Assembly: GCA_035649175.1 (NCBI GenBank)
Contig: DASRKB010000084.1
Coordinates: 54,901-118,900 of the forward strand
Source of the DNA: SCGC-AG-212-J23 sp035649175
GTDB taxonomy: Bacteria > Pseudomonadota > Gammaproteobacteria > Burkholderiales > SG8-39
Reading direction: 5' to 3'
DNA length: 64,000 nt
The notes under the pieces were generated by a model. The model saw nothing but the letters and a program-made list of their open reading frames with translations. It made no database searches and was not told the DNA's origin. Both the position numbers and the translations under genes were made by a program. This document shows positions 50,030-58,397 of the stretch, piece by piece (the first letter of the stretch is position 1; each line of letters opens with the position of its first letter).

Positions 50030-51766
50030 GTGAACTTCGTCCTGCACGGCCTTGCCGTTTCGAGCGGCATCACCGTAGGCTACGCGCACCTCGTCTCCAC
50101 CGCGCGCCTGGAGGTCGCGCACTACGAGATTCCGCCGGACGCGGTGGAGGCGGAGATCGCGCGCCTCGACCAGGCGCTCGCCACCGCGCAGGAGCAACTG
50201 GTGGCGCTGAAATCCCACATCGCGCCTGGCGCGCCGGCGGAGCTCGAGGCATTCCTCGATCTGCACCGCATGATCCTCGAGGACTCGGCGATCGCGCAGG
50301 CGCCGCGCAAGCTGATCCGCGAGCAACGCGCGAACGCCGAGTGGGCCCTGGTGCAGCAGATGGAGCGGCTGGTCGAGCGCTTCGACGAGATCGAGGACCC
50401 ATACCTGCGCGAGCGCAAGGCGGACGTGCAGCACGCCGTGGAGCGCGTGCTGAAGGTGCTGCTGGGCGCCAAGACCCTCACCGAGCCCGCCGGCTCCGAG
50501 GAAGAGGAGAAGCTGATCGTGGTCGCCCACGACCTCTCGCCCGGCGACATGATCCTCTTCAAGCGCCACCGCTACGGCGGCTTCGTCACCGACGTGGGCG
50601 GAGTGACCTCGCACACCGCGATCGTGGCGCGCTCCCTCGGCATCCCGGCGGTCGTGGGCCTGCACCATGCGCGCCAGACGGTGGCCGAGGGCGAGCTCCT
50701 CATCGTCGACGGCGAGCAGGGCGTGCTCATCGTCAACCCCGATCCGCTGGTTCTCAATGAGTACCGCGAGCGCCAGGCGCAGATCCGGGCCGGCCGCCAG
50801 CGGCTCAAACGCCTGAGGAAGACCCCGAGCACGACGCTCGACGGCACGCCGATCGATCTGTTCGCCAACATCGAGCTGCCTGAGGACGCGCCCGACGCGC
50901 TGGAGGTCGGCGCTCAGGGGGTCGGGCTCTTCCGCACCGAGTTCCTGTTCCTCAACCGCCGCGACCTTCCGGGCGAGGAAGAGCAGTTCAGCGCCTACCG
51001 GCAGGTCGCGCAGTCCATGCAGGGCCGGCCAGTGGTGCTGCGCACCCTCGACATCGGCGCGGACAAGGCGATCGAGAGCGGCGGCGCGACCGGGCACACC
51101 ATCCCGAACCCGGCCATGGGCCTGCGCGCCATCCGCTTCTGCCTGTCCGAGCCGCAGATGTTCCTCACCCAGCTGCGGGCCATCCTGCGCGCGTCGACCT
51201 ACGGCAAGGTGCGGATCCTGCTGCCCATGCTCGCGCACGTACACGAAATCGAGCAGACGCTCGCGCTCATCCGGCAGGCGAAGCAGCAGCTCGACGAGCG
51301 CGGCCTGCCCTACGACCAGGGCATCGAGGTCGGCGGCATGATCGAGATCCCAGCCGCGGCGCTCGCGCTGCCAATCTTCATGAAGCGCCTCGACTTCCTG
51401 TCGATCGGCACGAACGACCTCATCCAGTACACGCTCGCCATCGACCGCACCGACGACGCGGTCGCCCATCTCTACGACCCGCTGCACCCCGCGGTGCTGA
51501 CCTTGGTGGCCGGCACCATCCAGACTGCCACGCGCGGCGGCGTCCCGGTCGCGGTGTGCGGCGAGATGGCAGGCGACCTGCAGCTCACGCGCCTTCTGCT
51601 AGGCCTGGGGCTGCGCAATTTCTCGATGCATCCCTCGCAGCTCTTGCAGATCAAGGAGCGGGTCCTGCGTACGAACCTCGGCGAGGTGCAGACGCTGGCG
51701 CAGCGCGTGCTGCGCAACACCGATCCGGCGAAGACCCGCGACCTCCTCGCCAAGCTGAACGCATGA
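50030..51766 (+). CDS. ptsI: PTS enzyme I (PEP-protein phosphotransferase)
   Basis: 578 residues from GTG 50030. Phospho-His195 in GGVTSHTAIVARSLGIPAVVG; the PEP-binding domain has FRTEFLFLNR, LRTLDIGADK, GVMIEIPAA-like GGMIEIPAAAL and SIGTNDLIQYTLA. It starts the phosphorelay EI-HPr-EIIA. No GAF domain, so this is EI, not EI-Ntr. Stop overlaps the CoA-transferase start as ATGA. Confidence 0.96.
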   Translation: MNFVLHGLAVSSGITVGYAHLVSTARLEVAHYEIPPDAVEAEIARLDQALATAQEQLVALKSHIAPGAPAELEAFLDLHRMILEDSAIAQAPRKLIREQRANAEWALVQQMERLVERFDEIEDPYLRERKADVQHAVERVLKVLLGAKTLTEPAGSEEEEKLIVVAHDLSPGDMILFKRHRYGGFVTDVGGVTSHTAIVARSLGIPAVVGLHHARQTVAEGELLIVDGEQGVLIVNPDPLVLNEYRERQAQIRAGRQRLKRLRKTPSTTLDGTPIDLFANIELPEDAPDALEVGAQGVGLFRTEFLFLNRRDLPGEEEQFSAYRQVAQSMQGRPVVLRTLDIGADKAIESGGATGHTIPNPAMGLRAIRFCLSEPQMFLTQLRAILRASTYGKVRILLPMLAHVHEIEQTLALIRQAKQQLDERGLPYDQGIEVGGMIEIPAAALALPIFMKRLDFLSIGTNDLIQYTLAIDRTDDAVAHLYDPLHPAVLTLVAGTIQTATRGGVPVAVCGEMAGDLQLTRLLLGLGLRNFSMHPSQLLQIKERVLRTNLGEVQTLAQRVLRNTDPAKTRDLLAKLNA

Positions 51767-52959
51767 GCGGTCCGCTGCACGGTGTTCGGGTCCTCGACCT
51801 CACTACCGTGGTGATGGGACCTTACGCGACCCAGATCCTCGCGGACTTCGGCGCCGACGTGGTGAAGGTCGAGCCGCCCGAGGGCGACGTGATGCGCCAC
51901 GCGTGGCCCTTCCGCCACCCCGGCATGGGCCACATCTTCCTAAATGCCAACCGCAACAAGCGCTCGGTGGTGCTCGACCTGAAGAAGCCCGCGGCGCTGG
52001 AGGCGTGCCTTGCGCTCGCGCGGCGTTGCGACGTGCTGGTCTACAACATCCGGCCGCAAGCGATGGCGCGACTCAAGCTGTCATATGAAGAGCTCAGAAA
52101 AGAGAATTTGAAGATCATCTACGTGGGGTGCTTCGGTTACAGCCAGCGCGGCCCGTATGCGGCGAAGGCAGCCTACGACGACCTCATCCAGGGCGCCGCG
52201 GGCATCCCCTGGCTCCTGCAAAAGCAGGGCGCGGCCGAGCCGCGCTACGCGCCGATCATCGTCGCGGACCGCTCGGTGGGCCAGCAGGTGGCGAGCGCGG
52301 TGAGCGCTGCGCTCTACTACCGCGAAAGGAGCGGCAAGGGCCAGCGCGTCGACGTACCGATGTTCGAGCACCTGCTGCAGATCGTGCTCGGCGAACACCT
52401 CGGCGGCTACACCTTCGATCCCCAGGAGGGCGAGCCGGGCTATGCACGCATGCTCGCCCCGGACCGCCGCCCCTATGCCACGAAGGACGGGCACGTCTGC
52501 GCGCTCATCTACAACGACAAGCAGTGGAAGGCTTTTTTCGGGGTGCTGGGGAAGCCTGAGATGTTCCAAGAGGAGAAATACCGCTCCCAGGAAGCGCGGA
52601 GCCGCAACTACGACGGGGCGTATGCCTTCGTCGCCGAGCAAATGAGGCGGCGCACCACCGCCGAGTGGATCGAGGCGCTCGAGCGCGCCGACATCCCGGT
52701 GCAGCGCATGAACAGCCTCACCGACGTGGTGGTCGACCCGCACCTCGCGGCGACCGGCTTTTTCCGGAGCATCGAGCACCCGACGGAAGGCCGCCTCCGC
52801 TCGATGGCGGTGCCCTCGGAGTGGTCGGAGTCGGCACCGGAGTACCGCCGGCATGCGCCGCGACTGGGCGAGCACACGCGCGAGGTGCTGCGCGAGGCGG
52901 GCGTTTCGGACGAAGTGATCGCGTCGCTGCTCGAAAGCGGGGCGGCCAAGGAACCTTAG
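51763..52959 (+). CDS. CaiB/BaiF (class III) CoA-transferase
   Basis: 398 residues. The N-terminal GVRVLDLTTVVMGPYATQILADFGADVVKVEPP and RNKRSVVLDLKKP are class III hallmarks; the catalytic Asp region is KAAYDDLIQGAAG. It moves CoA between an acyl-CoA and a free acid (formyl-, succinyl- or carnitine-like). The substrate is not apparent. It is coupled to ptsI by ATGA although functionally unrelated, and is followed by the metX promoter. Confidence 0.9.
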   Translation: MSGPLHGVRVLDLTTVVMGPYATQILADFGADVVKVEPPEGDVMRHAWPFRHPGMGHIFLNANRNKRSVVLDLKKPAALEACLALARRCDVLVYNIRPQAMARLKLSYEELRKENLKIIYVGCFGYSQRGPYAAKAAYDDLIQGAAGIPWLLQKQGAAEPRYAPIIVADRSVGQQVASAVSAALYYRERSGKGQRVDVPMFEHLLQIVLGEHLGGYTFDPQEGEPGYARMLAPDRRPYATKDGHVCALIYNDKQWKAFFGVLGKPEMFQEEKYRSQEARSRNYDGAYAFVAEQMRRRTTAEWIEALERADIPVQRMNSLTDVVVDPHLAATGFFRSIEHPTEGRLRSMAVPSEWSESAPEYRRHAPRLGEHTREVLREAGVSDEVIASLLESGAAKEP

Positions 52960-52961
52960 CC

Positions 52962-52967
52962 TATAAT
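52962..52967 (+). promoter_or_regulatory. consensus -10 element of the metX operon
   Basis: TATAAT at 52962-52967, just after the CoA-transferase stop. The -35 is weak. The predicted start of transcription (~52973) coincides with the first bases of the SAM-II riboswitch. Confidence 0.65.
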
Positions 52968-52970
52968 CGG

Positions 52971-53024
52971 CGCGCGCCGATTTGAGTCAGCTTGCGGGCG
53001 CACGACAAATACCGCTAAAGAGAC
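52971..53024 (+). promoter_or_regulatory. SAM-II riboswitch upstream of metX
   Basis: The compact SAM-II consensus is present in order: P1 GCGCC (52974-52978) pairing with GGCGC (52997-53001); GATTT directly after the first strand; CTTGC before the second; then CACGACAAAT and CGCTAAAGAG. The last block includes the purine-rich ribosome-binding site (AAAGAG, 53017-53022), 2 nt from the GTG start at 53025. Folding with SAM should hide it, an OFF switch for translation. metX is the classic target. Confidence 0.87.
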
Positions 53025-54155
53025 GTGAACGCTCCCGATACCGCTTCCCGCTTCGTCGTGCCGCAGAAGGTGCGCTTCGACGAGCCGATCCGCCTCACAA
53101 GCGGCGCCGAGCTACCCGCGTTCGAGCTCGCCTACGAGACCTATGGCGAGCTGAACGAGGCGAAGTCCAATGCGGTCCTTGTCTGCCACGCACTGAACGC
53201 CTCGCACCACGTCGCCGGCGTCTACGAACACGACCCGGACAACGAGGGCTGGTGGGACAACCTGGTGGGCCCGGGCAAGCCGCTCGACACGCGGCGCTTC
53301 TTCGTCGTGGGCTCCAACTACCTCGGTAGCTGCTTCGGCTCGACCGGCCCGGCGTCGATCAATCCCGCCACCGGCAAGCCCTGGGGCGCCGACTTCCCGG
53401 TCGTGACCGTGGAGGACTGGGTCGAGGCGCAGGCGCGCCTCGCCGACCGCCTGGGCATCGAGCGCTTCGCTGCGGTGATGGGCGGCTCGCTCGGCGCGAT
53501 GCAGGCGCTGCAGTGGACGCTCTCCTACCCCGAGCGGGTGCGCCACGCGCTCGTGATCGCGGCGGCCGCCCGGCTCTCGCCCCAGAACATCGCCTTCAAC
53601 GAGGTGGCGCGCCAGGCGATCATGACCGATCCCGACTTCCACGGCGGGCACTACTACGACAAGGGCGTGGTGCCCACGCGCGGCCTGCGCATTGCCCGCA
53701 TGATCGGCCACATCACCTATCTCTCGGGCGAGGCGATGGCCGAGAAGTTCGGCCGCCTCCTGCGCCGCGGCGCGCCGGGCTTCGACTTCGACATTGACTT
53801 CGAGGTCGAATCCTACCTGCGCTATCAGGGCGACAAGTTCTCGACCTACTTCGACGCGAACACGTATCTGCGCATCACCAAGGCGCTCGATTACTTCGAC
53901 CCTGCCGCGGAGTTCGCCGGCGACCTGACCAAGGCGCTCGCGCGCGCGCGCGCGGCGTTCCTGGTCGTGTCCTTCAAGTCCGACTGGCGCTTCCCGCCAT
54001 CGCGCTCGCGCGAGATCGTGCGCGCGCTGCTCGACAATCGGCGCATCGTCTCCTATCTGGAGATCGACGCGCCGGGCGGGCACGACGCGTTCCTCCTCGA
54101 GGACGAGCGCTACCACGCCGCCCTGCGAGCTTACTTCGGAAATATCGAGCTATGA
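53025..54155 (+). CDS. metX: homoserine O-acyltransferase (MetX)
   Basis: 376 residues from GTG 53025. It acylates homoserine (acetyl- or succinyl-) for direct sulfhydrylation to homocysteine. Landmarks: ELAYETYGELNEAKSNAVLVCHALNASHH, the nucleophilic Ser in GGSLGAMQAL, and the His in GGHDAFLLE; SDWRFPPSRSREI carries the Asp. Acetyl versus succinyl specificity is not decided here. Translation is predicted to be shut off by SAM. It overlaps metW by 4 nt (ATGA). Confidence 0.96.
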   Translation: MNAPDTASRFVVPQKVRFDEPIRLTSGAELPAFELAYETYGELNEAKSNAVLVCHALNASHHVAGVYEHDPDNEGWWDNLVGPGKPLDTRRFFVVGSNYLGSCFGSTGPASINPATGKPWGADFPVVTVEDWVEAQARLADRLGIERFAAVMGGSLGAMQALQWTLSYPERVRHALVIAAAARLSPQNIAFNEVARQAIMTDPDFHGGHYYDKGVVPTRGLRIARMIGHITYLSGEAMAEKFGRLLRRGAPGFDFDIDFEVESYLRYQGDKFSTYFDANTYLRITKALDYFDPAAEFAGDLTKALARARAAFLVVSFKSDWRFPPSRSREIVRALLDNRRIVSYLEIDAPGGHDAFLLEDERYHAALRAYFGNIEL

Positions 54156-54730
54156 GAGCGGACCTCGCCGCGATCGTGAACTGGGTGCCGCAGGGCGCGC
54201 GCGTGCTCGACCTGGGGTGCGGCGACGGATCGCTGCTGCGCTCGCTCTGGCAGGAGCGCGAGGCGCCGGGCTACGGGGTGGAGATCGACGACGACAACGT
54301 CATCGCGTGCGTTTCGAACGACGTGAACGTGCTGCAGGTCGACCTCGAAAGCGGTCTCTCGCTCTTCGCCGATGGCTCGTTCGACTGCGTGATCCTCTCA
54401 GAGACGCTGCAGACCATCCACCGCACCGAGTTCCTGATGCGGGAGATGCTGCGCGTGGGCCGCGAAGTGATCGTCAGTTTCCCGAACTTCGGCCACTGGA
54501 GCGCGCGGGTGCAGGTCGCGCTCGGCCGCATGCCGGTCTCGCCGTCGCTGCCCTACGAGTGGTACGAGACACCCAACGTGCACCATTGCACGGTCGCGGA
54601 TTTCGAGGACCTATGCCGTCGCATGGGCGTGCGTGTTCGCGAGCGCCTGGTCATGCACGAAGGAAAGCCCGTCGCCTTCCTGCCGAACCTTCTCGGCAGC
54701 GTTGCGGTCTATCGCTGTGCCGGAGACTGA
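54152..54730 (+). CDS. metW: methionine biosynthesis protein MetW
   Basis: 192 residues. A small class I methyltransferase fold with VLDLGCGDGSLLRSL, VIACVSNDVNVLQVDLE and FDCVILSETLQTIHR; SFPNFGHWSARVQVALGRMPVSPSLPYEWYETPN is typical of MetW. In proteobacteria MetW works with MetX for full acyltransferase activity. The selenoprotein gene starts 3 nt after its stop. Confidence 0.95.
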   Translation: MRADLAAIVNWVPQGARVLDLGCGDGSLLRSLWQEREAPGYGVEIDDDNVIACVSNDVNVLQVDLESGLSLFADGSFDCVILSETLQTIHRTEFLMREMLRVGREVIVSFPNFGHWSARVQVALGRMPVSPSLPYEWYETPNVHHCTVADFEDLCRRMGVRVRERLVMHEGKPVAFLPNLLGSVAVYRCAGD

Positions 54731-54733
54731 GCG

Positions 54734-54967
54734 ATGGAAGTCACCATCACCTACTGCGTACGCTGAAACTACGAACCCCAGGCGGTCGGTCTGACTGCCG
54801 AGATCGAGCGTGCGCTCGGGGCGCGCGCCCGGCTGGTCCCGGGCGACAAGGGCATCTTCGACGTCGCGGCGGACGGGAAGCTCGTGTTCTCCAAATACCG
54901 CACCGGGCGCTTCCCGGACGCCGGCGAGGTGGTGGCGGCGTTGCGCGAGGCCCGGCGGAAGGGTTAG
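54734..54967 (+). CDS. SelW-like (Rdx/SelT-SelW-SelH family) selenoprotein with in-frame TGA = selenocysteine
   Basis: 77 codons from ATG 54734, stop TAG. Codon 11 is TGA (54764-54766). Read as selenocysteine, the start is MEVTITYCVRUNYEPQAVGL, with C8-x-x-U11 exactly where Rdx proteins have CxxC or CxxU. The remainder keeps the family pattern after the stop codon: AEIERAL, LVPGDKGIFDV, DGKLVFSKYRTGRFPD, VVAALREA. A hairpin with the SECIS-type GGTCT loop follows the TGA. Rdx proteins have a thioredoxin-like fold and are thought to handle glutathione or protein thiols. The gene is third in the metX-metW operon and overlaps the convergent ampG by 4 nt. A standard gene caller would stop at codon 10 and miss it. 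Confidence 0.88.
54781..54799 (+). promoter_or_regulatory. bacterial SECIS-like hairpin downstream of the TGA
   Basis: GGCGGTC (54781-54787), loop GGTCT (54788-54792), GACTGCC (54793-54799): seven pairs, one G-U. The GGUCU loop is the same as in the E. coli fdhF SECIS, where its G and U contact SelB. The loop begins 21 nt after the TGA, close to the ~18 nt in fdhF. I do not see the bulged U of the E. coli element clearly. Confidence 0.7.
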
Positions 54968-56253
54968 GCCTCTCTGCCCGCCGAGCCGACCGACAGGTCG
55001 GCGAGCCCCGAGCGGATCATGAACCAGAAGAGCAGCACTCCTGGCAGCGCCACGGCGGTCGTCAGCAGATAGAAGTTGACGTAGCCCATCGCCTCGATGA
55101 GGCCGCCGGCCGTGGTGCCGGTGAGAAACCGCCCCGCGATGCTGGCGAGCGCCGAAAGCAGCGCGTACTGGGTGGCGGTGAAGCGAAGGTTGCAGAGCGC
55201 GGAGAGGTAGGCGACGACCGTCACCCCGCCGATGCCGCTCGCGAAGTTCTCGAAGCCGACGGCGGCGGCCATGCCGGCGTTGGTGTGCCCCGCGGCGGCC
55301 AGCGCCGCGAAGCTCAGGTTCGAGATCGCCATGAGCACCAGGCTGAGGAGGACCGAGCCCTTCATCCCCAGCCGCGCGTACAGGATGCCGCCGGCAAACA
55401 CGCCGCCGAGAAGCGCGCCAAAGCCGATACCGACGTCGTAGAACGCGACTTCGTCGTTCGAGAAGCCAAGGTCCTGGAAAAGCAGCCGCAGCGTGAGGTT
55501 CGCGAGGGTGTCGCCGATCTTGTGAATGAGAACGAAGACGAGCACCACCAGCGCGCCCTGGCGGCGGAGGAACTCGAAGAGCGGGCTGAAATACGCCGCG
55601 AGCGCTTCGAGCGCCCCGTGCACTTTCGCCGGCTCCCGATGGCGCGCGGGCTCGCCCATGACAACGCCGACCAGCATGGCCGGCAGCGCAAAGGCCGCGC
55701 AGGCGAAGTAGGCGATGGCCCAGCCGTAGCGCGCGGCGAGCACGAGCGCGAGGCCGCCCGCCGCCGCAGCGCCGACGCGCCAGCCGTACTGCGACATGCC
55801 GGACCCCGCGCCGAGCTGGCGCGGCTCAAGAAGCTCGATGCGATACGCGTCGATGATGATGTCGAACGTCGCCCCGGCGATGCCGACCGCGACCGCGGCC
55901 ACCGCGATCATGAGCAGCGCCTCTCCCGGGTCCGCGAGGCCGAGGAAGGCGACCGCCGCCATGACCAGTACGCCGGCGAACCACAGCCAGCTCACGCGCT
56001 GGCCGAAGCGGCCGATGAGCGGCAGGCGCACATGGTCCACGACCGGCGCCCAGAGGAACTTGAGGTTGTAGGCGAGAAAGGTAAGTGCGAAGGCGGTGAC
56101 CGCGCTCTTCGTGATCCCGTGCTGGGCGAGGCGCGTGGTGAGCGTCGCGCCGATCATCGCGAAGGCGAAGCCCGAGGAGATGCCCAGGAAAAGCGCCGCG
56201 AGGGGCGCGGCCTCGAGGTAGGGTCTGAGCGCGCTAGCCCAGCGGGTAGTCAT
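54964..56253 (-). CDS. ampG: AmpG-like muropeptide permease (MFS)
   Basis: 429 residues, about 12 membrane helices. The N-terminal LGISSGFAFAMIGATLTTRLAQHGITKSA and FLWAPVVDHVRLP are typical of AmpG, which brings anhydro-muropeptides from the periplasm back into the cytoplasm for recycling. The slt gene of this window makes such products. It overlaps xthA by 20 nt on the same strand. Confidence 0.87.
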   Translation of the reverse strand: MTTRWASALRPYLEAAPLAALFLGISSGFAFAMIGATLTTRLAQHGITKSAVTAFALTFLAYNLKFLWAPVVDHVRLPLIGRFGQRVSWLWFAGVLVMAAVAFLGLADPGEALLMIAVAAVAVGIAGATFDIIIDAYRIELLEPRQLGAGSGMSQYGWRVGAAAAGGLALVLAARYGWAIAYFACAAFALPAMLVGVVMGEPARHREPAKVHGALEALAAYFSPLFEFLRRQGALVVLVFVLIHKIGDTLANLTLRLLFQDLGFSNDEVAFYDVGIGFGALLGGVFAGGILYARLGMKGSVLLSLVLMAISNLSFAALAAAGHTNAGMAAAVGFENFASGIGGVTVVAYLSALCNLRFTATQYALLSALASIAGRFLTGTTAGGLIEAMGYVNFYLLTTAVALPGVLLFWFMIRSGLADLSVGSAGREA

Positions 56254-57010
56254 AGTCGATCGTCAGGGGCGCGTGGTCGGAGAACCGCTTCGCCTTGTAG
56301 ATCGACTCGCGCGTCGCGGTGGCCGCCACGCCGGGGGTGGCGATCTGGTAGTCGATGCGCCAGCCGACGTTCTTCGCCCACGCCTGGCCGCGGTTCGACC
56401 ACCACGTGTACTGCTCGGGCTTGTCGTTCAGGCGCCGGAACACGTCGACGAAGCCGAGCTCGTCGAGCACGCGCGTAAGCCAGGCGCGCTCCTCCGGCAG
56501 GAAGCCGGAGTTCTTCTGGTTCGAGCGCCAGTTGCGCAGGTCGATCTCGCGGTGCGCGATGTTCCAATCGCCGCACAGGATGATCTCCTGCTTTCTCTCG
56601 CGAAGGCTCTCCAGGTGGCGCAGGAACCGCCTGAGGAAGCGAAACTTCGACGCCTGTCGATGCGGGCCGGCGGAGCCCGAGGGCATGTACACCGAGACCA
56701 CCCAGAGCTTGCCGAAGCGCGCTTCCACGTAGCGGCCCTCGGCATCGAATTCCCGGCTCGCGAAGCCGCGGCGCATCTCGTCGGGGGCGCGCCGGCTCAA
56801 GAGCGCGACCCCGCTGTAGCCCTTCTTCTTCGCGAAGGCGTGGCAGCTCTCGAAGGCCTTGAGGCCGTGCAGCTTCGCGTCGAGGTCCGCCTCCTGGCAC
56901 TTGATCTCCTGCAGGCATACCACGTCCGGGCGCTGCGCCGCGAGCCAGCGGAACAAGCCCTTGCCCGCGGCAGATCGTATCCCGTTGACGTTGAGAGTAA
57001 TTACCCTCAA
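56234..57010 (-). CDS. xthA: exodeoxyribonuclease III
   Basis: 258 residues from TTG 57010, overlapping the pyrE stop as TTGA. VITLNVNGIRSAAGKGLFRWL, CLQEIKCQEADLD, LWVVSVYMPSG, CGDWNIAHREIDLRN, and the final FSDHAPLTIDY are the AP-endonuclease motifs, with the catalytic Asp and His present. It repairs abasic sites. The open frame continues upstream inside pyrE but has no homology there. Confidence 0.94.
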   Translation of the reverse strand: MRVITLNVNGIRSAAGKGLFRWLAAQRPDVVCLQEIKCQEADLDAKLHGLKAFESCHAFAKKKGYSGVALLSRRAPDEMRRGFASREFDAEGRYVEARFGKLWVVSVYMPSGSAGPHRQASKFRFLRRFLRHLESLRERKQEIILCGDWNIAHREIDLRNWRSNQKNSGFLPEERAWLTRVLDELGFVDVFRRLNDKPEQYTWWSNRGQAWAKNVGWRIDYQIATPGVAATATRESIYKAKRFSDHAPLTIDYDYPLG

Positions 57011-57696
57011 GAACTCGGAAAGGCAGAGGCGCCGCCGTGCGCCGCGGACCACTGCGCCGGGGCGTGCAAGAACTTCTCCACCTCGGCGATCTGCGCCGTC
57101 TCGAGGTAGCCGTCCTTCTTTACCACCGCGAGCACGTCCCACCACGTGGCGAGGTGGTGCAGCCGGACGTTCAGGCCGGCGAGCGTCTTCTTCGACTCGG
57201 GGAAGATGTCGTAGTAGAAGTTGACGAACACGTGCTCGACGATCGCGCCCGCCTCGCGCAGCGCCTTGCAGAAGTTGATCTTCGAGCGGCCGTCGGTGGT
57301 CAGGTCCTCGACGAGCAGCGTGCGCGCGCCCTCGCGGATGTCGCCCTCGATCTGCGCGTTGCGGCCGAAGCCCTTGGGCTTCTTGCGCACGTACTGCATC
57401 GGCAGCCCCAGGCGGTCGGCGATCCACGCCGCGTAGGGGATGCCGGCGGTCTCGCCGCCGGCGACCACGTCGAACTGCTCGAAGCCCGCGTCGCGCGAGA
57501 GGGTCGCCGCGGCGAACTCGACGAGCTGGCCACGGATGCGCGGGTAGAAGATGAGCTTGCGGCAGTCGATGTACACCGGGCTCGCCCAGCCCGAGGTGAA
57601 GATGAAGGGCTTGTCCTGGAAAAACAGCACGGCCTTCACCTCCAGCAGCATCCGGGCGGTGGTCTCGGCGATGAACGCCTTGTCGGCGGAGTGCAT
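57007..57696 (-). CDS. pyrE: orotate phosphoribosyltransferase
   Basis: 229 residues from ATG 57696. It joins orotate and PRPP in pyrimidine synthesis. The PRPP loop LLVEDLTTDGRSK and GGETAGIPYAAWIADRLGLPMQYVRKKPKGFG are intact. An extended frame to 57774 is not supported by the family start (ADKAFIAETTARMLLEV). The promoter shares the 59-nt gap with the divergent coiled-coil gene. Confidence 0.95.
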   Translation of the reverse strand: MHSADKAFIAETTARMLLEVKAVLFFQDKPFIFTSGWASPVYIDCRKLIFYPRIRGQLVEFAAATLSRDAGFEQFDVVAGGETAGIPYAAWIADRLGLPMQYVRKKPKGFGRNAQIEGDIREGARTLLVEDLTTDGRSKINFCKALREAGAIVEHVFVNFYYDIFPESKKTLAGLNVRLHHLATWWDVLAVVKKDGYLETAQIAEVEKFLHAPAQWSAAHGGASAFPSS

Positions 57697-57755
57697 GGGC
57701 GGCGCGGATTCTAGCAGGTTAGAATCGGCGCTTCGCCCCTTGGGGAAGGCAAGCG

Positions 57756-58394
57756 ATGGCATCACCAGTGGCAATTCTCACGGCGGCCGCGCTGCTCGCC
57801 GTGCCGCTCGCGGCGGACGCGCAGCGCAAAGGCGCCGAAGAGCGCTACACGTACCGCTGCACCGGCAAGGACGGCAAGAAGTACTACGGCCACACCATTC
57901 CAACGCAGTGCCTGGGCCAGCCGATCGACCAGCTGAACTCGCGCGGCCTGCTCGTGAAGCGCATCGATCCCGAAGCCGACGAGAAGGCGCGGCTCGAGAA
58001 GGAAGCCGAGGAGAAGCGACTCGCCGAGGAGGCGCAGGAGCGGCGCGAGGAGTCGCGCCGCAACCGGGCGCTGCTCGCCACCTACACGAGCGAGAAGGAC
58101 ATCGAATTGGCCCGCAAGCGTGCGCTCGCGGACAACACCTTAGCCGTGCAGGAGGCCCAGCGCCGCATCGACGTGCTCAACAGGCGCCGCGCTGGCTACG
58201 ACAAGGAGCTCGGGTTCTACAAGGACGGCGCCAAGCCGCCCGCCAAGCTGCTCGAGGACATTCGCACGACACAGATCGACATCGAGGCGATGCAGGGCCT
58301 GATCGCGAACAAGGAGAGGGAAGCCATCAGCATCAACGAACGCTACGACGAGGACCGGCGCCGCTACCGCGAGCTGGCCGGCATGCCGAAGTAG
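57756..58394 (+). CDS. exported coiled-coil protein with N-terminal two-cysteine (DUF4124-like) motif
   Basis: 212 residues. A signal peptide (VAILTAAALLAVPLAADA) is followed by YTYRCTGKDGKKYYGHTIPTQC, a Cys...Cys pattern like DUF4124. Residues ~75-110 and ~125-205 are highly charged coiled coil (EADEKARLEKEAEEKRLAEE). A TAGAAT box lies at 57720 and GGGGAAGG upstream of the ATG. A periplasmic structural or binding protein is possible; function unknown. Confidence 0.65.
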   Translation: MASPVAILTAAALLAVPLAADAQRKGAEERYTYRCTGKDGKKYYGHTIPTQCLGQPIDQLNSRGLLVKRIDPEADEKARLEKEAEEKRLAEEAQERREESRRNRALLATYTSEKDIELARKRALADNTLAVQEAQRRIDVLNRRRAGYDKELGFYKDGAKPPAKLLEDIRTTQIDIEAMQGLIANKEREAISINERYDEDRRRYRELAGMPK

Positions 58395-58397
58395 GCT

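Noticed and set aside
54764..54766. TGA as a true stop or pseudogene lesion of a CxxC Rdx protein
   Set aside because: The TGA falls exactly on a redox position used by Sec in this family, the frame downstream is undamaged, and a SECIS-type hairpin follows. Decay would not be expected to place it there. It remains the main alternative if the genome lacks Sec machinery.
54217..56478. Plus-strand open frame of 753 codons over metW, the selenoprotein and ampG
   Set aside because: It crosses three genes in other frames, is low in complexity, and has no homology that I can see.
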